Assembly: GCF_014197255.1 (NCBI RefSeq)
Contig: NZ_JACIFE010000001.1
Span: forward strand, 124,001 to 188,000
DNA length: 64,000 nt
Direction of reading: 5' to 3'
DNA from: Bartonella fuyuanensis
GTDB taxonomy: Bacteria; Pseudomonadota; Alphaproteobacteria; Rhizobiales; Rhizobiaceae
This document shows, piece after piece, positions 19,568 to 29,180 of the stretch. A program made the position numbers and the translations under genes. The notes beneath the pieces were generated by a model. That model was not told the origin of the DNA and did no database searches. It saw only the letters and a program-made list of their open reading frames with translations. Positions within the stretch are counted from its first letter, which is position 1, and the number at the start of each line of letters is the position of its first letter.

Positions 19568-20009
19568 TCAAATCCAATGCTGAAAAAAAGCAGAACAATC
19601 TTTACCACAAAAAGTGCGTAGTCCTCCTGTAATATGGTCCTGTTCTCACAAATCCTCCATCAAATTGCGCATTGCTAAAGCTTGACCGATTAAATTTGCA
19701 TTAAAAATATATTCCGTTGGTGAAAAGACAAATCCCCCCCCTCAGCCCGTACAACCCGTGCAGCTAAAGAGATATCACTAGTAATAACGATACTCGCCTC
19801 ATGGACATGTTCTACAATCCAATCATCAACACTATCAAGATTGAGAAGGGAAAAAAACAATTTGCGACAATGAATGTTTTAAGCTGATAACAATTCATAA
19901 CACGATAAATTTCAACTTTTACCGGACAAGCATCTGCATCAACCAACAAAGTAATAGCAAGTTTTATTCCCCATTCACCTTTTGGCTCTTGATCTACAGT
20001 TTTTTTCAT
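19568..20009 (-). pseudogene. UPF0178 (YaiI/YqxD) family pseudogene
   Basis: The frame opens with ITLLVDADACPVKVEIYRV, the unmistakable N-terminal motif of UPF0178. After VANCFFP the frame is lost at a run of seven T. It resumes in another frame with DSVDDWIVEHVHE and SDISLAARVV, and is lost again at a run of eight G (19741-19734). It resumes once more with NANLIGQALAMRNLMEDL and then meets an in-frame stop. The expected tail (ITGG, then a KD..... F ending) is still visible up to TGA at 19570-19568. Two frameshifts plus a stop make it inactive. Its 5' end overlaps the 3' end of the YihY gene. Confidence 0.85.
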
Positions 20010-20862
20010 TCATCCAAGATAATCGCCAATAGTTACGATAAAACATCATTGCAGCGTTTATTTCACCTCCCAAAATAAAAATTGCGCTTAATATGTAGAG
20101 AAAAATAATGGCAACCATTATAGATGCTAACCCTGCATAGGTTGAAATATAATCAAACATCGTTAAATACTGTGCAAAAGCAATAGAAGCCATAAACCAG
20201 ATAAATATTGTCACCACAATTCCTGGTAAAATATCTATAAATTTCCGCTGCCCAGCTGGAAGCCATTTGTGAACAATCAAAAGACTGATAAACAAAATAA
20301 CGACTGCAACTGTGTAACGCCATAAACGAATCACACCAATATATTCAGTCATAAAAAAAGAATGACTTTGCATAATTTTTATTAGTAAAGGCGTTAGAAT
20401 CAACAAAAAGCTAATCACAACAAGACCAATAGCTCCAAGGATTACAAAAAATAAACTTTGAAAACGACAAAATAACAAACTCCGTCGATCGGTAACACGA
20501 TAAGCTTTATTTAAAGCCGTACGCAAAGCTTCAATTCCATTAGAAGCAAAATAAGCTGCTCCAATGACAGAAAGTGTCAACACACCTCCTTTATGAATTG
20601 TTAAAACATTAACAATTTCCTGAGATAAAGGCTCTGCAATGACATCAGGCAACAACTGCACCAATGCTTTAATTTTTTGCGGTGTATAAGTAAACGCACC
20701 TAGAAAACGAGCAAAAGATGTTCCAAAAATAAAAAAAGGGAAAAATGCTAAAAGTCCTGATAGTGCAACATGGCTTGCAAAAGCACTTCCATTATCACGC
20801 CAATAATGAGTTATTGCATCACCAAAAATACGATAGCTATACCAAAAGATATTTTTTAACAA
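19975..20862 (-). CDS. YihY/BrkB family inner-membrane protein
   Basis: A 295-residue protein with about six hydrophobic helices. It contains the family features ASHVALSGLLAFFPF near the front, SNGIEALRTALNKAYRV around residue 108, and the C-terminal FILGGEINAAM. Some members were once called ribonuclease BN or serum-resistance factors, but the true role is unknown. The start is unusual: the frame has no upstream ATG, and an upstream stop leaves only a TTG at 20862. The encoded N-terminus still aligns with the family. The 3' end overlaps the start of the UPF0178 pseudogene. Confidence 0.85.
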   Translation of the reverse strand: MLKNIFWYSYRIFGDAITHYWRDNGSAFASHVALSGLLAFFPFFIFGTSFARFLGAFTYTPQKIKALVQLLPDVIAEPLSQEIVNVLTIHKGGVLTLSVIGAAYFASNGIEALRTALNKAYRVTDRRSLLFCRFQSLFFVILGAIGLVVISFLLILTPLLIKIMQSHSFFMTEYIGVIRLWRYTVAVVILFISLLIVHKWLPAGQRKFIDILPGIVVTIFIWFMASIAFAQYLTMFDYISTYAGLASIMVAIIFLYILSAIFILGGEINAAMMFYRNYWRLSWMNEKNCRSRAKR

Positions 20863-21383
20863 ACCTCAATACTTTCTGGTAACACCCTTTTTTCAATTAT
20901 CCACTTTACAAAAACCATCAAGACTTTAGAAACAAATTTTCTTAATGTAAAGGGCAATAAGCTATGCGGTCAAGCCTTAACTCTATCCCCAAACCGAAAA
21001 GAATAAGCTAATAAATTTTAACAATAAATTGTATTCTGTTTGAAGTATTTTGTTTCACTTGAGCAATGCAATTAAAGAACGCTAAAACAAATTGTGAAGC
21101 AAAAATATTTCTATACATTCTTTCGCACATTATAAAGCTTAATTTAAAAAGAAATAAATGGAAATAAGTTTTTTACCTTTGCATCTTTCATATTGTTCTC
21201 AAAAATTATTTTCCTACTAAAAAAATAAACCAAACAGATATAAGCAAGATCCCCACCCCAACCTGACATACAGAAGCTAAAAAAATTTATACATCAATCG
21301 TTTTTATAATTTTAAAGAAGAAAGTTTGAAGTATTTTCTTTCCATACATTCCACTCAATACATCAAGTTATGCGTTACCTCAC
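20863..21383. other. Intergenic gap, nothing recognised
   Basis: About 520 AT-rich bases between the YihY gene start and the plsC 3' end, both on the minus strand. No open frame, repeat copy or RNA-like fold stands out. The YihY promoter should lie in its left part. Confidence 0.45.
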
Positions 21384-22193
21384 TTAATCATTATTTTTTT
21401 TATGGTGATTTAGTTTTTGAAGTTTCTGAACAGCAGATGAAGGCATAGGAGGAGGGGTAGGATCTTGAGCTGCCAAAAGAAGCAGTTCATCACAGGCTTT
21501 TTCAGTTTTTTGGATAAGTTGATCTAGAAATTCATGTTTGCTTAAACCCGCTTCTATCGGAGGAAGGATACGGACACGAATTGTTCCGGGATAGCGGCGG
21601 AAATTATTGCGTGGCCAATATAAACCAGCATTGTGCGCAATAGGGACGACTTGAAGTCCTAATTCATTATAGAGCGCGACAACTCCTGATTTATAATCCG
21701 GTTCTTGACCGGGTTGTCGTCGTGTTCCTTCAGGAAATATTAGGATTTGGCGCCCTTGTTTTGCTTTTTCTTTTGCTTTTTGTATAATCGTTTTTAAGGC
21801 TTTAATGGGCGTTGTTCGGTTAATGGGGATAATTTGTGTTTTTGCCATATACCAGCCAAACAATGGAATCCACATCAGTTCACGTTTTAGAATGAGCGTA
21901 GGATCATCAAAGTAGGGAACAAGACTGAAGGTTTCCCAAGCAGATTGATGTTTTGGAGCAATAATATAGGCTCCTTTAGGAAGATTTTCCAATCCTTCAA
22001 TTTCATAACTTGTGCCAGCAATGTATTTTTGCAAAAAGAGCGTGATGCGTGCCCATGTTTTAGGGACAATCCATGCCTTTTTGCGTGGCATTAAAAAATA
22101 AACGGGAGCATAAAGAATCATTTGGATGAAAGTCGTTGTATAAAAAGCGAATGTAAAAAGAACAGAACGAAAGATAAGCACTACATTTTCCAT
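21384..22193 (-). CDS. plsC: 1-acyl-sn-glycerol-3-phosphate acyltransferase
   Basis: Adds the second acyl chain to lysophosphatidate to give phosphatidate, the precursor of all membrane phospholipids. The 269-residue protein has one or two N-terminal hydrophobic segments, then the acyltransferase block I HQSAWE near residue 79. Block III follows as IFPEGTRR (about 150), then block IV VVPIAHNAG. Block I has E where many relatives have D, which is common in this subgroup. The C-terminal tail is polar with PTPPPMPSS. The gene is divergent from thiD with about 130 bases between them. Confidence 0.9.
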   Translation of the reverse strand: MENVVLIFRSVLFTFAFYTTTFIQMILYAPVYFLMPRKKAWIVPKTWARITLFLQKYIAGTSYEIEGLENLPKGAYIIAPKHQSAWETFSLVPYFDDPTLILKRELMWIPLFGWYMAKTQIIPINRTTPIKALKTIIQKAKEKAKQGRQILIFPEGTRRQPGQEPDYKSGVVALYNELGLQVVPIAHNAGLYWPRNNFRRYPGTIRVRILPPIEAGLSKHEFLDQLIQKTEKACDELLLLAAQDPTPPPMPSSAVQKLQKLNHHKKNND

Positions 22194-22322
22194 TTATATT
22201 TATAAGAAGATTTTCGTATATAATAGAATTCACATGAGAAAACATCTTCTTTATGTTTTTTCAAGTATCTATTTTTTCGGTAACTTACTTTCTGATATTT
22301 AAAAAGATAAGGAAAAAGATTG

Positions 22323-23195
22323 ATGGAATTACAAAAAGATAAATTTTTTATTCCACGGATTTTATCTATTGCGGGAACAGATCCTTCTGGAGGCGCTGGA
22401 ATGCAGGCGGACTTGAAGGTTTTTTCAGCTATGAAAACTTATGGTATGAGTGTGGTGACAGCTGTAGTTGCACAAAATACTCAAGGCGTACATTCTTTTC
22501 AAGCATTAGATGCTTCTTTTGTTGCCGATCAAATTGATTCTGTTTTTGAAGATATCCATGTTGACGCCGTTAAAGTTGGGATGGTAGCAAATGCTCAGAT
22601 TGCACAAACTGTTGCAGAACGCCTTGCTTATCATAAAGCACGCTTCATTATTTTTGATCCGGTTATGGTTGCAAAAAGTGGTGATGTTCTTTTAAAGCCT
22701 GATGCAATTGAAATTATGCGGGATGTTCTTGTTCCAATGTCAACTTTGATCACGCCAAATTTACCTGAAGCAGCCCTGCTATTGAGCTGTGAAGTGCAAT
22801 GGTCTTTAAAAGCTATGTATCAATATGCTCCACAACTTTTGGCGCTAGGATGTCATGCAGTTCTGTTAAAAGGAGGACATCTAAATATACTTACCAGAAA
22901 CAGTACAGAAAATTACGATTGTTCTAGTCCAGATCTTTATTGTGATTGTGAGGGTATTGTGACTTTTGAAGCTTCACGGATCATAACGACCAATGATCAT
23001 GGTACAGGTTGTACTATTGCAGCTGCAATTGCAGCACTTTTGCCAACAACATCCTTGATTTGCGCGGTAAAAAGAGCAAAAGTTTATCTCAATAATACTT
23101 TAGCTGCTTCAACTGTTTTACAAGTAGGAGAAGGGCGAGGGCCACTTCACCATTTTTGTGAACTGTGGGATGAAAGAGAAAAAGAACCCTATTGA
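22323..23195 (+). CDS. thiD: Hydroxymethylpyrimidine/phosphomethylpyrimidine kinase
   Basis: Phosphorylates HMP and HMP-phosphate for thiamin synthesis or salvage. The 290-residue ribokinase-fold enzyme starts the domain with SIAGTDPSGGAGMQADLK, has DPVMVAKSGD near residue 117 and LLKGGH near 183. It ends with the phosphate-loop and catalytic segment NDHGTGCTIAAAIAA. The ATG at 22323 is preceded by AAGGA. A TTG one codon upstream is possible. No other thiamin gene is adjacent and I saw no TPP riboswitch upstream. Confidence 0.93.
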   Translation: MELQKDKFFIPRILSIAGTDPSGGAGMQADLKVFSAMKTYGMSVVTAVVAQNTQGVHSFQALDASFVADQIDSVFEDIHVDAVKVGMVANAQIAQTVAERLAYHKARFIIFDPVMVAKSGDVLLKPDAIEIMRDVLVPMSTLITPNLPEAALLLSCEVQWSLKAMYQYAPQLLALGCHAVLLKGGHLNILTRNSTENYDCSSPDLYCDCEGIVTFEASRIITTNDHGTGCTIAAAIAALLPTTSLICAVKRAKVYLNNTLAASTVLQVGEGRGPLHHFCELWDEREKEPY

Positions 23196-24126
23196 ATATT
23201 GCGATTTTTTGGGGAGCTAGTCTATATGTAAGCTTTTGTTAACAAGAATTTTAGCTAACTGCTTGGCTGATTGCCTCTAGATGCGGAACACATCCCTTTG
23301 ATTGCGTTGATTTGTGTGACAACTCCTTGCCAATGACAAAACCAGATTATTATCATCAGGTAGAGGCTAATCTAAGTGCTATGGTATGCCAATTTGTAAA
23401 AACCATCGCCGTTGTTTATGGTATTATTCTCGCAAGTCCCTTTTATCAAGGATGTTATTCAAATATTTTAAAAATGCTCTTGATAATTTAGCTTATAATA
23501 CCTTTTTAAAGAAACTCATAGGACTTCTCTTTCATAAGAGTAGTGTTAAAAATGTGCACAAGCGTATGAACATCTATGTAGTGGTGCGCACGCTTTATGG
23601 ATATGCACTCCAATGTCAAATTGTTTCGACTAAAGAGGATAATGATACATTTTAAACTTATTGTCGAACGTTATTATCGTGTGAGACAAGATAACAAAAT
23701 AGTTGTATGCATTTATCAGAAGATTTTGTCGAATTTTAGAGATTGTGCCAGAGTTGAAATATAATGGCGATGGCGGTCCAGTATTGCAATCTGCCAGCGA
23801 ATCGTGATTGAATATGTTACTTGCTAAGAAATTAGATCGAGAGCGTTTGATTTGCTATTACGATTTCCTTCTTAAGATTTTGTGTTTGCTATTTGCGGCA
23901 ACAAATAAAATGATTGACATGCTAAGAGCAGGATGGCAAATTTTTATTTAGATTAAAGCCATACGTTCAATTTTAAAGGGGCTTTAAACGGTCTTTGAAG
24001 ACTCTTTGCAAGAGCCTTTATTCTTTTAAAAAAATTAAATTGGTACAAAATGCAGGGCCAAAATATATAAAATCTGATGGCAAGCTACACAGCTAGATAG
24101 ACCAAAGCAAATCAGTAAACAAATTA
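23196..24126. other. Intergenic gap with unassigned, possibly fossil sequence
   Basis: More than 900 bases between thiD and tRNA-Gly. The plus-strand frame 23386-23655 lacks a start signal. A segment around 23335-23440 reads EANLSAMVCQFVKTIAVVYG in one frame, like a membrane-protein remnant, but frames break often and I cannot name a parent. Local base composition is less AT-rich than other gaps here, which also suggests decayed coding DNA. Confidence 0.4.
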
Positions 24127-24201
24127 TGGAGCGGGCGATGGGATTCGAACCCACGACCCCAACCTTGGCAAGGTTGTGCTCTACCCCTGAGCTACACCCG
24201 C
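24127..24201 (-). tRNA. tRNA-Gly (anticodon GCC)
   Basis: Read on the minus strand it begins GCGGGTGTAGCTC, has the anticodon loop TTGCCAA (anticodon GCC), and the T arm GTGGGTTCGAATCCCAT. It closes the acceptor stem with CGCCCGC, then discriminator T and an encoded CCA. All four arms pair. It reads GGC and GGU codons. Confidence 0.97.
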
Positions 24202-24392
24202 TCACCGATTCGATACATACCTCGTTTGTATGGCGTAGGCTTCTATGAATTGCAACAAAAAAATACCATTTCAGTTTAATTTATTTTGTTCATATTTCGA
24301 TAAAATGTAATAAAGATTGATTTTAGAAGATTCTTCAGTAATAAACTATTCCTTTTTTAATTTTTGTATGGAGAGAGGGGAGGAGTGCAATA

Positions 24393-25367
24393 TTGAAGAA
24401 AATAAATATATTAAGGATTGTTCTTGCCACTGTTTTTATGATGAATCATTTTGCCAAAGCGAATGACCAAGTTAAATACGTTAAAGTTGCACTAACACAA
24501 ATTATGGTTCATCCTGCTGCAGATGCTGTTCGTAAAGGCGTGGAAGATGTTCTTGCAGAAAATGGTTATAAGCAAGGTGAAAATTTTCAACTTACTTTTT
24601 TATCAGCGCAGGGCAATATTTCAACAGCAACGCAAATTGCACGTAAATTTGTTGGTGATAAACCCGATGTTATTGTAGCTATTACCACACCTTCAGCACA
24701 AACGATGCTTGCAGCAACAAAAGAAATTCCTATCATCTTCGCGGCAATTTCTGATCCTATCGGAGCTAAAATAATTTCTTCACTTGCCAAACCTGGCGGT
24801 AATGTGACAGGGGTTTCCGATCGTATAGATGTTGCAGAAAGTATTAGACTTTTGCAAGAAGTAAAACCAGATCTGAAAAAAATAGGATATCTTTATAATG
24901 CTGCTGAAGCAAATTCTGTTTCAACATTTAAAGTGTTAAAGGATGTAGCAAAAAAAGCTGGAATTGAAATTATCTCTTCATCAGCATCAAAACCTTCAGA
25001 TGTTCAAGCAGCAACACGCGCTTTAATCGGTAAGGTAGATCTTATTTTTATTCCTGCCGATAATACGATTTTATCTGTTTTAGAGGGTGCAATAAAGGTT
25101 TCACAGGAAGCAAAGATTCCTGTATTTACTGTTGATGCCAATACTATAGGACGCGGCCCTTTCATGACGCAAGGTGTGAATTTCTATGATGTAGGAGTTG
25201 ATGCTGGAAAATTAGTCGTGCGTATTCTAAAAGGTGAAAAGCCTGGTGATATTGATGTTGTACAGGCAGTTAAGAATGACATTATGATTGATATGAAAGC
25301 AGCTAAAAAAACAGGTGTCGTTATCCCACAGGCGGTCATTGACTCTGCGACAAAAGTAATTCAATAA
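24393..25367 (+). CDS. trpX: ABC transporter substrate-binding protein, TrpX-like
   Basis: A 324-residue periplasmic binding protein of the ABC_sub_bind family (PF04392). An N-terminal signal peptide ends near residue 23 (AKA). The mature part has VALTQIMVHPAADAVRKG, SAQGN, the PDVIVAITTPSAQ segment and GGNVTGVSD. This family is paired with the permease and ATPase encoded next, and in Gram-positive bacteria such systems carry tryptophan or a related aromatic compound. The ligand here is not proven. The start is TTG at 24393, backed by a strong GGGGAGGAG about eight bases upstream. It is the first gene of a three-gene operon that runs into holA. Confidence 0.83.
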   Translation: MKKINILRIVLATVFMMNHFAKANDQVKYVKVALTQIMVHPAADAVRKGVEDVLAENGYKQGENFQLTFLSAQGNISTATQIARKFVGDKPDVIVAITTPSAQTMLAATKEIPIIFAAISDPIGAKIISSLAKPGGNVTGVSDRIDVAESIRLLQEVKPDLKKIGYLYNAAEANSVSTFKVLKDVAKKAGIEIISSSASKPSDVQAATRALIGKVDLIFIPADNTILSVLEGAIKVSQEAKIPVFTVDANTIGRGPFMTQGVNFYDVGVDAGKLVVRILKGEKPGDIDVVQAVKNDIMIDMKAAKKTGVVIPQAVIDSATKVIQ

Positions 25368-25429
25368 CTTTTACTGGTAGGATATTAATATAATAAAACT
25401 ACATTAAGTTTTCAGGGGACTGTCTTTAC

Positions 25430-26326
25430 ATGAGTATATTTGCGTTTTCTGGCGCTGTAGAATTAGGCCTTATTTATGCATTTGTTGCTATTGGGGTTTA
25501 TCTCTCTTTTCGGGTTTTGGATTTTCCTGATTTAACAGTTGATGGCTCGTTTCTTCTAGGGTCCTGTGTCTGTGGCGTCTTGATTCTTTTAGGTTTTAAT
25601 GCATGGATAGCTATGGCATGTGCTTTTTGTGCAGGTATAGCGGCTGGTTTATTAACAGCTCTGTTGCATTTGCGTTTTGGTATTTTGAATCTTTTGGCTT
25701 CTATTTTAACAATGTCAGCGCTTTATACGGTTAATCTTCGTGTTATGGGAATTATGGGAGGATCTAATGTTAATTTAGCGCTTGCTGATACAGCTTTAAC
25801 ACCCTTTTATAATCTGGTTGGTTTAGCTGACATTTTTGTGCGTCCTCTTTTCGTTGGTGTTGTATTATTGGTTGTCGCATTTCTCATTTGGCGCTTTTTG
25901 GAAAGTGAAATTGGTCTTGCTATGCGTGCAATGGGCGTTAATCCACGGATGGCTACAGCACAGGGTGTTCATACATCAGCACTGATTTATTTTGGTATGG
26001 GGCTTTCTAATGCCTGTGTTGCACTTGGTGGTTCTCTTTATATTCAAACTGCAATCGCAACGGATATTAGCGGTGGAATTGGAACAATTATTTTCGGATT
26101 GGCAGCCGTGATTATCGGTGAAACTCTCTTTTGTACGCGCAATATTTTTTGGATTATAATCAGTTGTATTGTAGGATCTGTGCTTCATCGTGTGGTGGTG
26201 CAATTTGCATTTGAAGCGAATGGCATTGGTATTGATACATCGACAGATCTGCAGTTGATTACTTCACTATTGGTTGTTTTAATGCTTATTGTGCCACGCT
26301 ATTGGAGGAGGCGTAAACGTGATTGA
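25430..26326 (+). CDS. trpY: ABC transporter permease, TrpY-like
   Basis: A 298-residue integral membrane protein with about eight to nine hydrophobic helices, of the BPD_transp_2 (LivH/RbsC-like) family. DFPDLTVDGSF near residue 31 and AMRAMGVNPRMATAQG near 165 are characteristic; the latter is the cytoplasmic loop that meets the ATPase. It follows trpX by 62 bases and overlaps the ATPase start by eight bases, so the genes form one operon. Substrate is inferred only from the binding protein family. Confidence 0.85.
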   Translation: MSIFAFSGAVELGLIYAFVAIGVYLSFRVLDFPDLTVDGSFLLGSCVCGVLILLGFNAWIAMACAFCAGIAAGLLTALLHLRFGILNLLASILTMSALYTVNLRVMGIMGGSNVNLALADTALTPFYNLVGLADIFVRPLFVGVVLLVVAFLIWRFLESEIGLAMRAMGVNPRMATAQGVHTSALIYFGMGLSNACVALGGSLYIQTAIATDISGGIGTIIFGLAAVIIGETLFCTRNIFWIIISCIVGSVLHRVVVQFAFEANGIGIDTSTDLQLITSLLVVLMLIVPRYWRRRKRD

Positions 26327-27113
26327 GTTTTTTCATGTTGGAGTTACATTTAATTCGCAAACACCTTTGGAAAAACAAGCTTTAATTGATATTAACCTCA
26401 AAATTGATCAGGGTAGTTTTGTTACAGTGATTGGTTCAAATGGTGCTGGGAAATCAACTTTGCTTAGTGTTTTGGCGGGTGCAACGCTTCCTACAGAGGG
26501 AAGAGTGATTATAAATGGACAAAATGTTTCTAGACAATCAGTCAGCGAGCGTGCTGGAAAAATTGCTTGTGTTTTTCAAGATTCATTAATAGGAAGTTGT
26601 GGTTCTTTAACAATTGAAGAAAATTTGGCTCTTGCTGCTCTTCGAGGAAGTCGTCGTGGCTTTCATTCAGCTTTAAACCATAAGAAACGGCAATTTTTTC
26701 AAGAGAAAATTGCTCAATTAGGCATTGGTCTTGAAGCGTATATTCATAATCCTATGGACAGTTTATCAGGTGGGCAACGCCAAGCAGTTTGTCTTGTGAT
26801 GGCAACATTAGCGCATGCGGATGTTTTATTGCTTGATGAACATACTTCAGCACTTGATCCTGGAATGGCTGATTTTGTTATGCGGTTGACTGAAAAAATC
26901 GTTGAAGAGAAAAAATTAACGACTATTATGGTGACGCATTCTATGCGTCAGGCTCTTGATTATGGTGATCGCACATTGATGTTGCATGGTGGAAAAATAA
27001 TCTTGGATGTCTGTTATGAAGAGCGTAAGGGATTAAATGTAAATGATTTAATTGACATGTTTCAAAAAGTTCGTGGGGAAACTCTTGTTGATGATGAATT
27101 GTTAATGGATTAA
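26319..27113 (+). CDS. trpZ: ABC transporter ATP-binding protein, TrpZ-like
   Basis: A 264-residue ATPase. Walker A is GSNGAGKST, the Q-loop sits in VFQDSL, the ABC signature is LSGGQRQA, and Walker B is VLLLDEHTSALDP, with the switch histidine in VTHSMRQA. I place the start at GTG 26319, because GGAGGAGGC lies directly upstream and the extra N-terminal residues of a longer frame are permease codons. The start overlaps the permease stop (GTGATTGA arrangement), a sign of coupled translation. The stop is only four bases before the holA start. Confidence 0.9.
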   Translation: MIEFFHVGVTFNSQTPLEKQALIDINLKIDQGSFVTVIGSNGAGKSTLLSVLAGATLPTEGRVIINGQNVSRQSVSERAGKIACVFQDSLIGSCGSLTIEENLALAALRGSRRGFHSALNHKKRQFFQEKIAQLGIGLEAYIHNPMDSLSGGQRQAVCLVMATLAHADVLLLDEHTSALDPGMADFVMRLTEKIVEEKKLTTIMVTHSMRQALDYGDRTLMLHGGKIILDVCYEERKGLNVNDLIDMFQKVRGETLVDDELLMD

Positions 27114-27117
27114 TAAT

Positions 27118-28158
27118 GTGGCTCAAAAAAAAGCACATGAGGTTGATCAATTTCTAACCGGTTTTTCACGGGATTTTCCTATTGTTCTCGTTTATGGAAT
27201 AGATCGTGGTCTTATTTGTGAGCGAGCACAGCGTTTTGCTAAGCTTACACGGGTAGCAATAGACGACCCATTTTCAACAATTCGTTTGGATGCTGCTGAA
27301 ATTGATAAAGATCCTGCACGTTTGGAAAATGAAGCGCATACGTTATCCCTTTTTGGAGGAGATCGTTTGATATGGATTTTTAATGCGGCTAATCAAAAAG
27401 GTTTTCTTGCTGCTTTAAAGCTTTTAATTGAGAAGCCACCAGAAGCCTGTTTTATTCTCATTGAGGCAGGAGATTTAAAAAAAGGAACAGGATTGCGCAA
27501 TGCTGTTGAAACGGCATCAAAAGCGATGGCTTTGCCCTGTTTTGCTGATGATATGCGTTCTCTTGACGGTTTGATTGATGAGGTTTTAGAACAATTTAAG
27601 AAGACTCTTGCTTTGGAGGCACGTAGATGGTTGCATGAAAGTTTAGGAGCAGATCGTCTTGGATCACGAGGTGAATTAGAGAAGCTTTGTCTTTACGCCA
27701 CAAATATTCATATTACTCTTGAAGATGTAAAGGCTGTTGTAAGCGATGTAAGTGCTCTTTCTCAAGATGAAGTCATTGATGCTCTTTTATTGGGCAATAT
27801 ATCAAGTTTTGAAACGCATTTTAACCGACATGCAGCATTGCAGGGGATGCTTTTTTTTATTTTGAATACAGCACAAAGGCATTTTCAGCAATTACAGTTA
27901 TTGCGTTATCAGGTAGAGGTTGAAGGAAAATCACCTTTTACGGTGGTTTCTCAAGCACGCCCCCCCATTTTTTTCCAACGGAAAAAAACAGTCGAACAAG
28001 CTTTAAAATATTGGAAGTTAGAACAGATTGCTTATGCAATGGAAAGAATTCAAGGTGCTATTTTAGATAGCCGTAAAAACCCGCTTTTGGGTGAAGCTAT
28101 CATTCGTCAAGTTTTGTTAGGGCTTACAATTATTGCACGACGCCAGATGTCAGCTTAA
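27118..28158 (+). CDS. holA: DNA polymerase III delta subunit
   Basis: The clamp-loader delta subunit opens the beta clamp during replication. The 346-residue protein has the family features: FPIVLVYGIDRGLICERA near the N-terminus, LFGGDRLIWI around residue 80, LGSRGELEKLCLYA near 180, and the C-terminal helical collar domain. The start is GTG at 27118, four bases after the ATPase stop. In many rhizobia holA follows leuS and an lptE-like gene. Here it follows an ABC transporter, so the locus has been rearranged and holA may now depend on that operon for transcription. A decayed copy of part of its 3' end lies just downstream. Confidence 0.9.
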   Translation: MAQKKAHEVDQFLTGFSRDFPIVLVYGIDRGLICERAQRFAKLTRVAIDDPFSTIRLDAAEIDKDPARLENEAHTLSLFGGDRLIWIFNAANQKGFLAALKLLIEKPPEACFILIEAGDLKKGTGLRNAVETASKAMALPCFADDMRSLDGLIDEVLEQFKKTLALEARRWLHESLGADRLGSRGELEKLCLYATNIHITLEDVKAVVSDVSALSQDEVIDALLLGNISSFETHFNRHAALQGMLFFILNTAQRHFQQLQLLRYQVEVEGKSPFTVVSQARPPIFFQRKKTVEQALKYWKLEQIAYAMERIQGAILDSRKNPLLGEAIIRQVLLGLTIIARRQMSA

Positions 28159-28174
28159 CATACTTAAATATTAT

Positions 28175-28260
28175 GATTTTTTATTTTTAGTACGGCATAA
28201 AGGCATTTTCAGCAATTAAAACTGTTGTGTTATCAAAGAGAGGTTGAGAAAGCTGTATTT
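28175..28260 (+). pseudogene. Fossil copy of a holA 3' segment
   Basis: Aligns with holA 27850-27935 in the same orientation. The shared core AAAGGCATTTTCAGCAATTA is exact, followed by GTTATCA and GAGAGGTTGA-like words with a few changes. It lies only 17 bases after the holA stop, so it looks like a tandem partial duplication that has decayed. Weaker similarity may continue to about 28300. Confidence 0.75.
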
Positions 28261-28884
28261 CTAAGGACGCGTTAAAAGCTTAAAAATTTGATAGAAACCT
28301 TTCTTAAAAAAATTATCTTCAAAAGTCAATTTTGACATAATTTTATTATCTTGTTTCGTTGGAAAACACTGTTCTTTAGATTAGTAAATATGAGACTCAT
28401 GTAAAATTTTACGCATTCGGTGTCTTTTGTGTGAGTATGGGGGTGAATATTAGGTTTCCTCATAAAATCTTAATGGAATATTCTTCCTCATTCAAAACAG
28501 AATGTTCTCAATATGGAACAAATCCATACATTTCCTAAGAAACATTTTTTAATGCATGTTATGTCTATTTTGTGGCGAGGTTCATAAATGGTATAACGGT
28601 AAAGCTATTCATAATTAGGAGTTATGATTCAAATTGAAAAATTATTATTATTCAATATATTATAGATTAATGCGACATAAAGTGATGGGACAGCGAAATC
28701 TTCTAGACAAGAAGATAAATTGTTTACAGACCCGTGTAAATTAAGGATCTTCATGCTTTGTAGTGAGAAGAAAGCCAAAATATATCATGATGAGAACGAT
28801 AGCATCTATGAGAAGATTTTTATGTTTGGTGCAAAAATGAGGATCTTAGCAATGAAAGTGTCGCATAAACAGGTTAATCTATTG

Positions 28885-29180
28885 TTTACTATTAATAATT
28901 CATTGTTGACATGTTGACTCAATCAAAACTCTATTTTTTACACATTATAAGTGAAGAGAACTGCGTGGATAAAAAATACCTAAAAAAGGACTAAAAATGC
29001 CTATTATGAATTTTCTCAAATGTCAAAGATTGTTCTAATATTGCGAAGACAAATTAATGTGATGGTGTTTTATTAAACATAAAGAGAGTAATGCTCAATG
29101 GATTTATCATTCTACCATTCACGGGTACCGTTTGAAATGACAGGAAGGTAAGAGGTTTCTATTAAAGCGAGCGCATGAAT
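28885..29180 (+). repeat. Dispersed intergenic repeat, copy 4
   Basis: Ordered words: TTGACTCAATCAAAACTC, CACATTATAAG, GCGTGGATAAAAAATACC, AAAAAGGACTAAAAATGCCT, TTGCGAAGACAAATTAATGTG, and CAATGGATTTATCATTCTAC. It preserves a right-hand part (ACCATTCACGGGTACCGTTT) that other copies show only in degraded form. Confidence 0.65.

Noticed and set aside
21384-22193. PlsC motif I ending in E instead of D (HQSAWE)
   Set aside because: This variant occurs widely in proteobacterial acyltransferases of this group, so I do not treat it as a loss of function.
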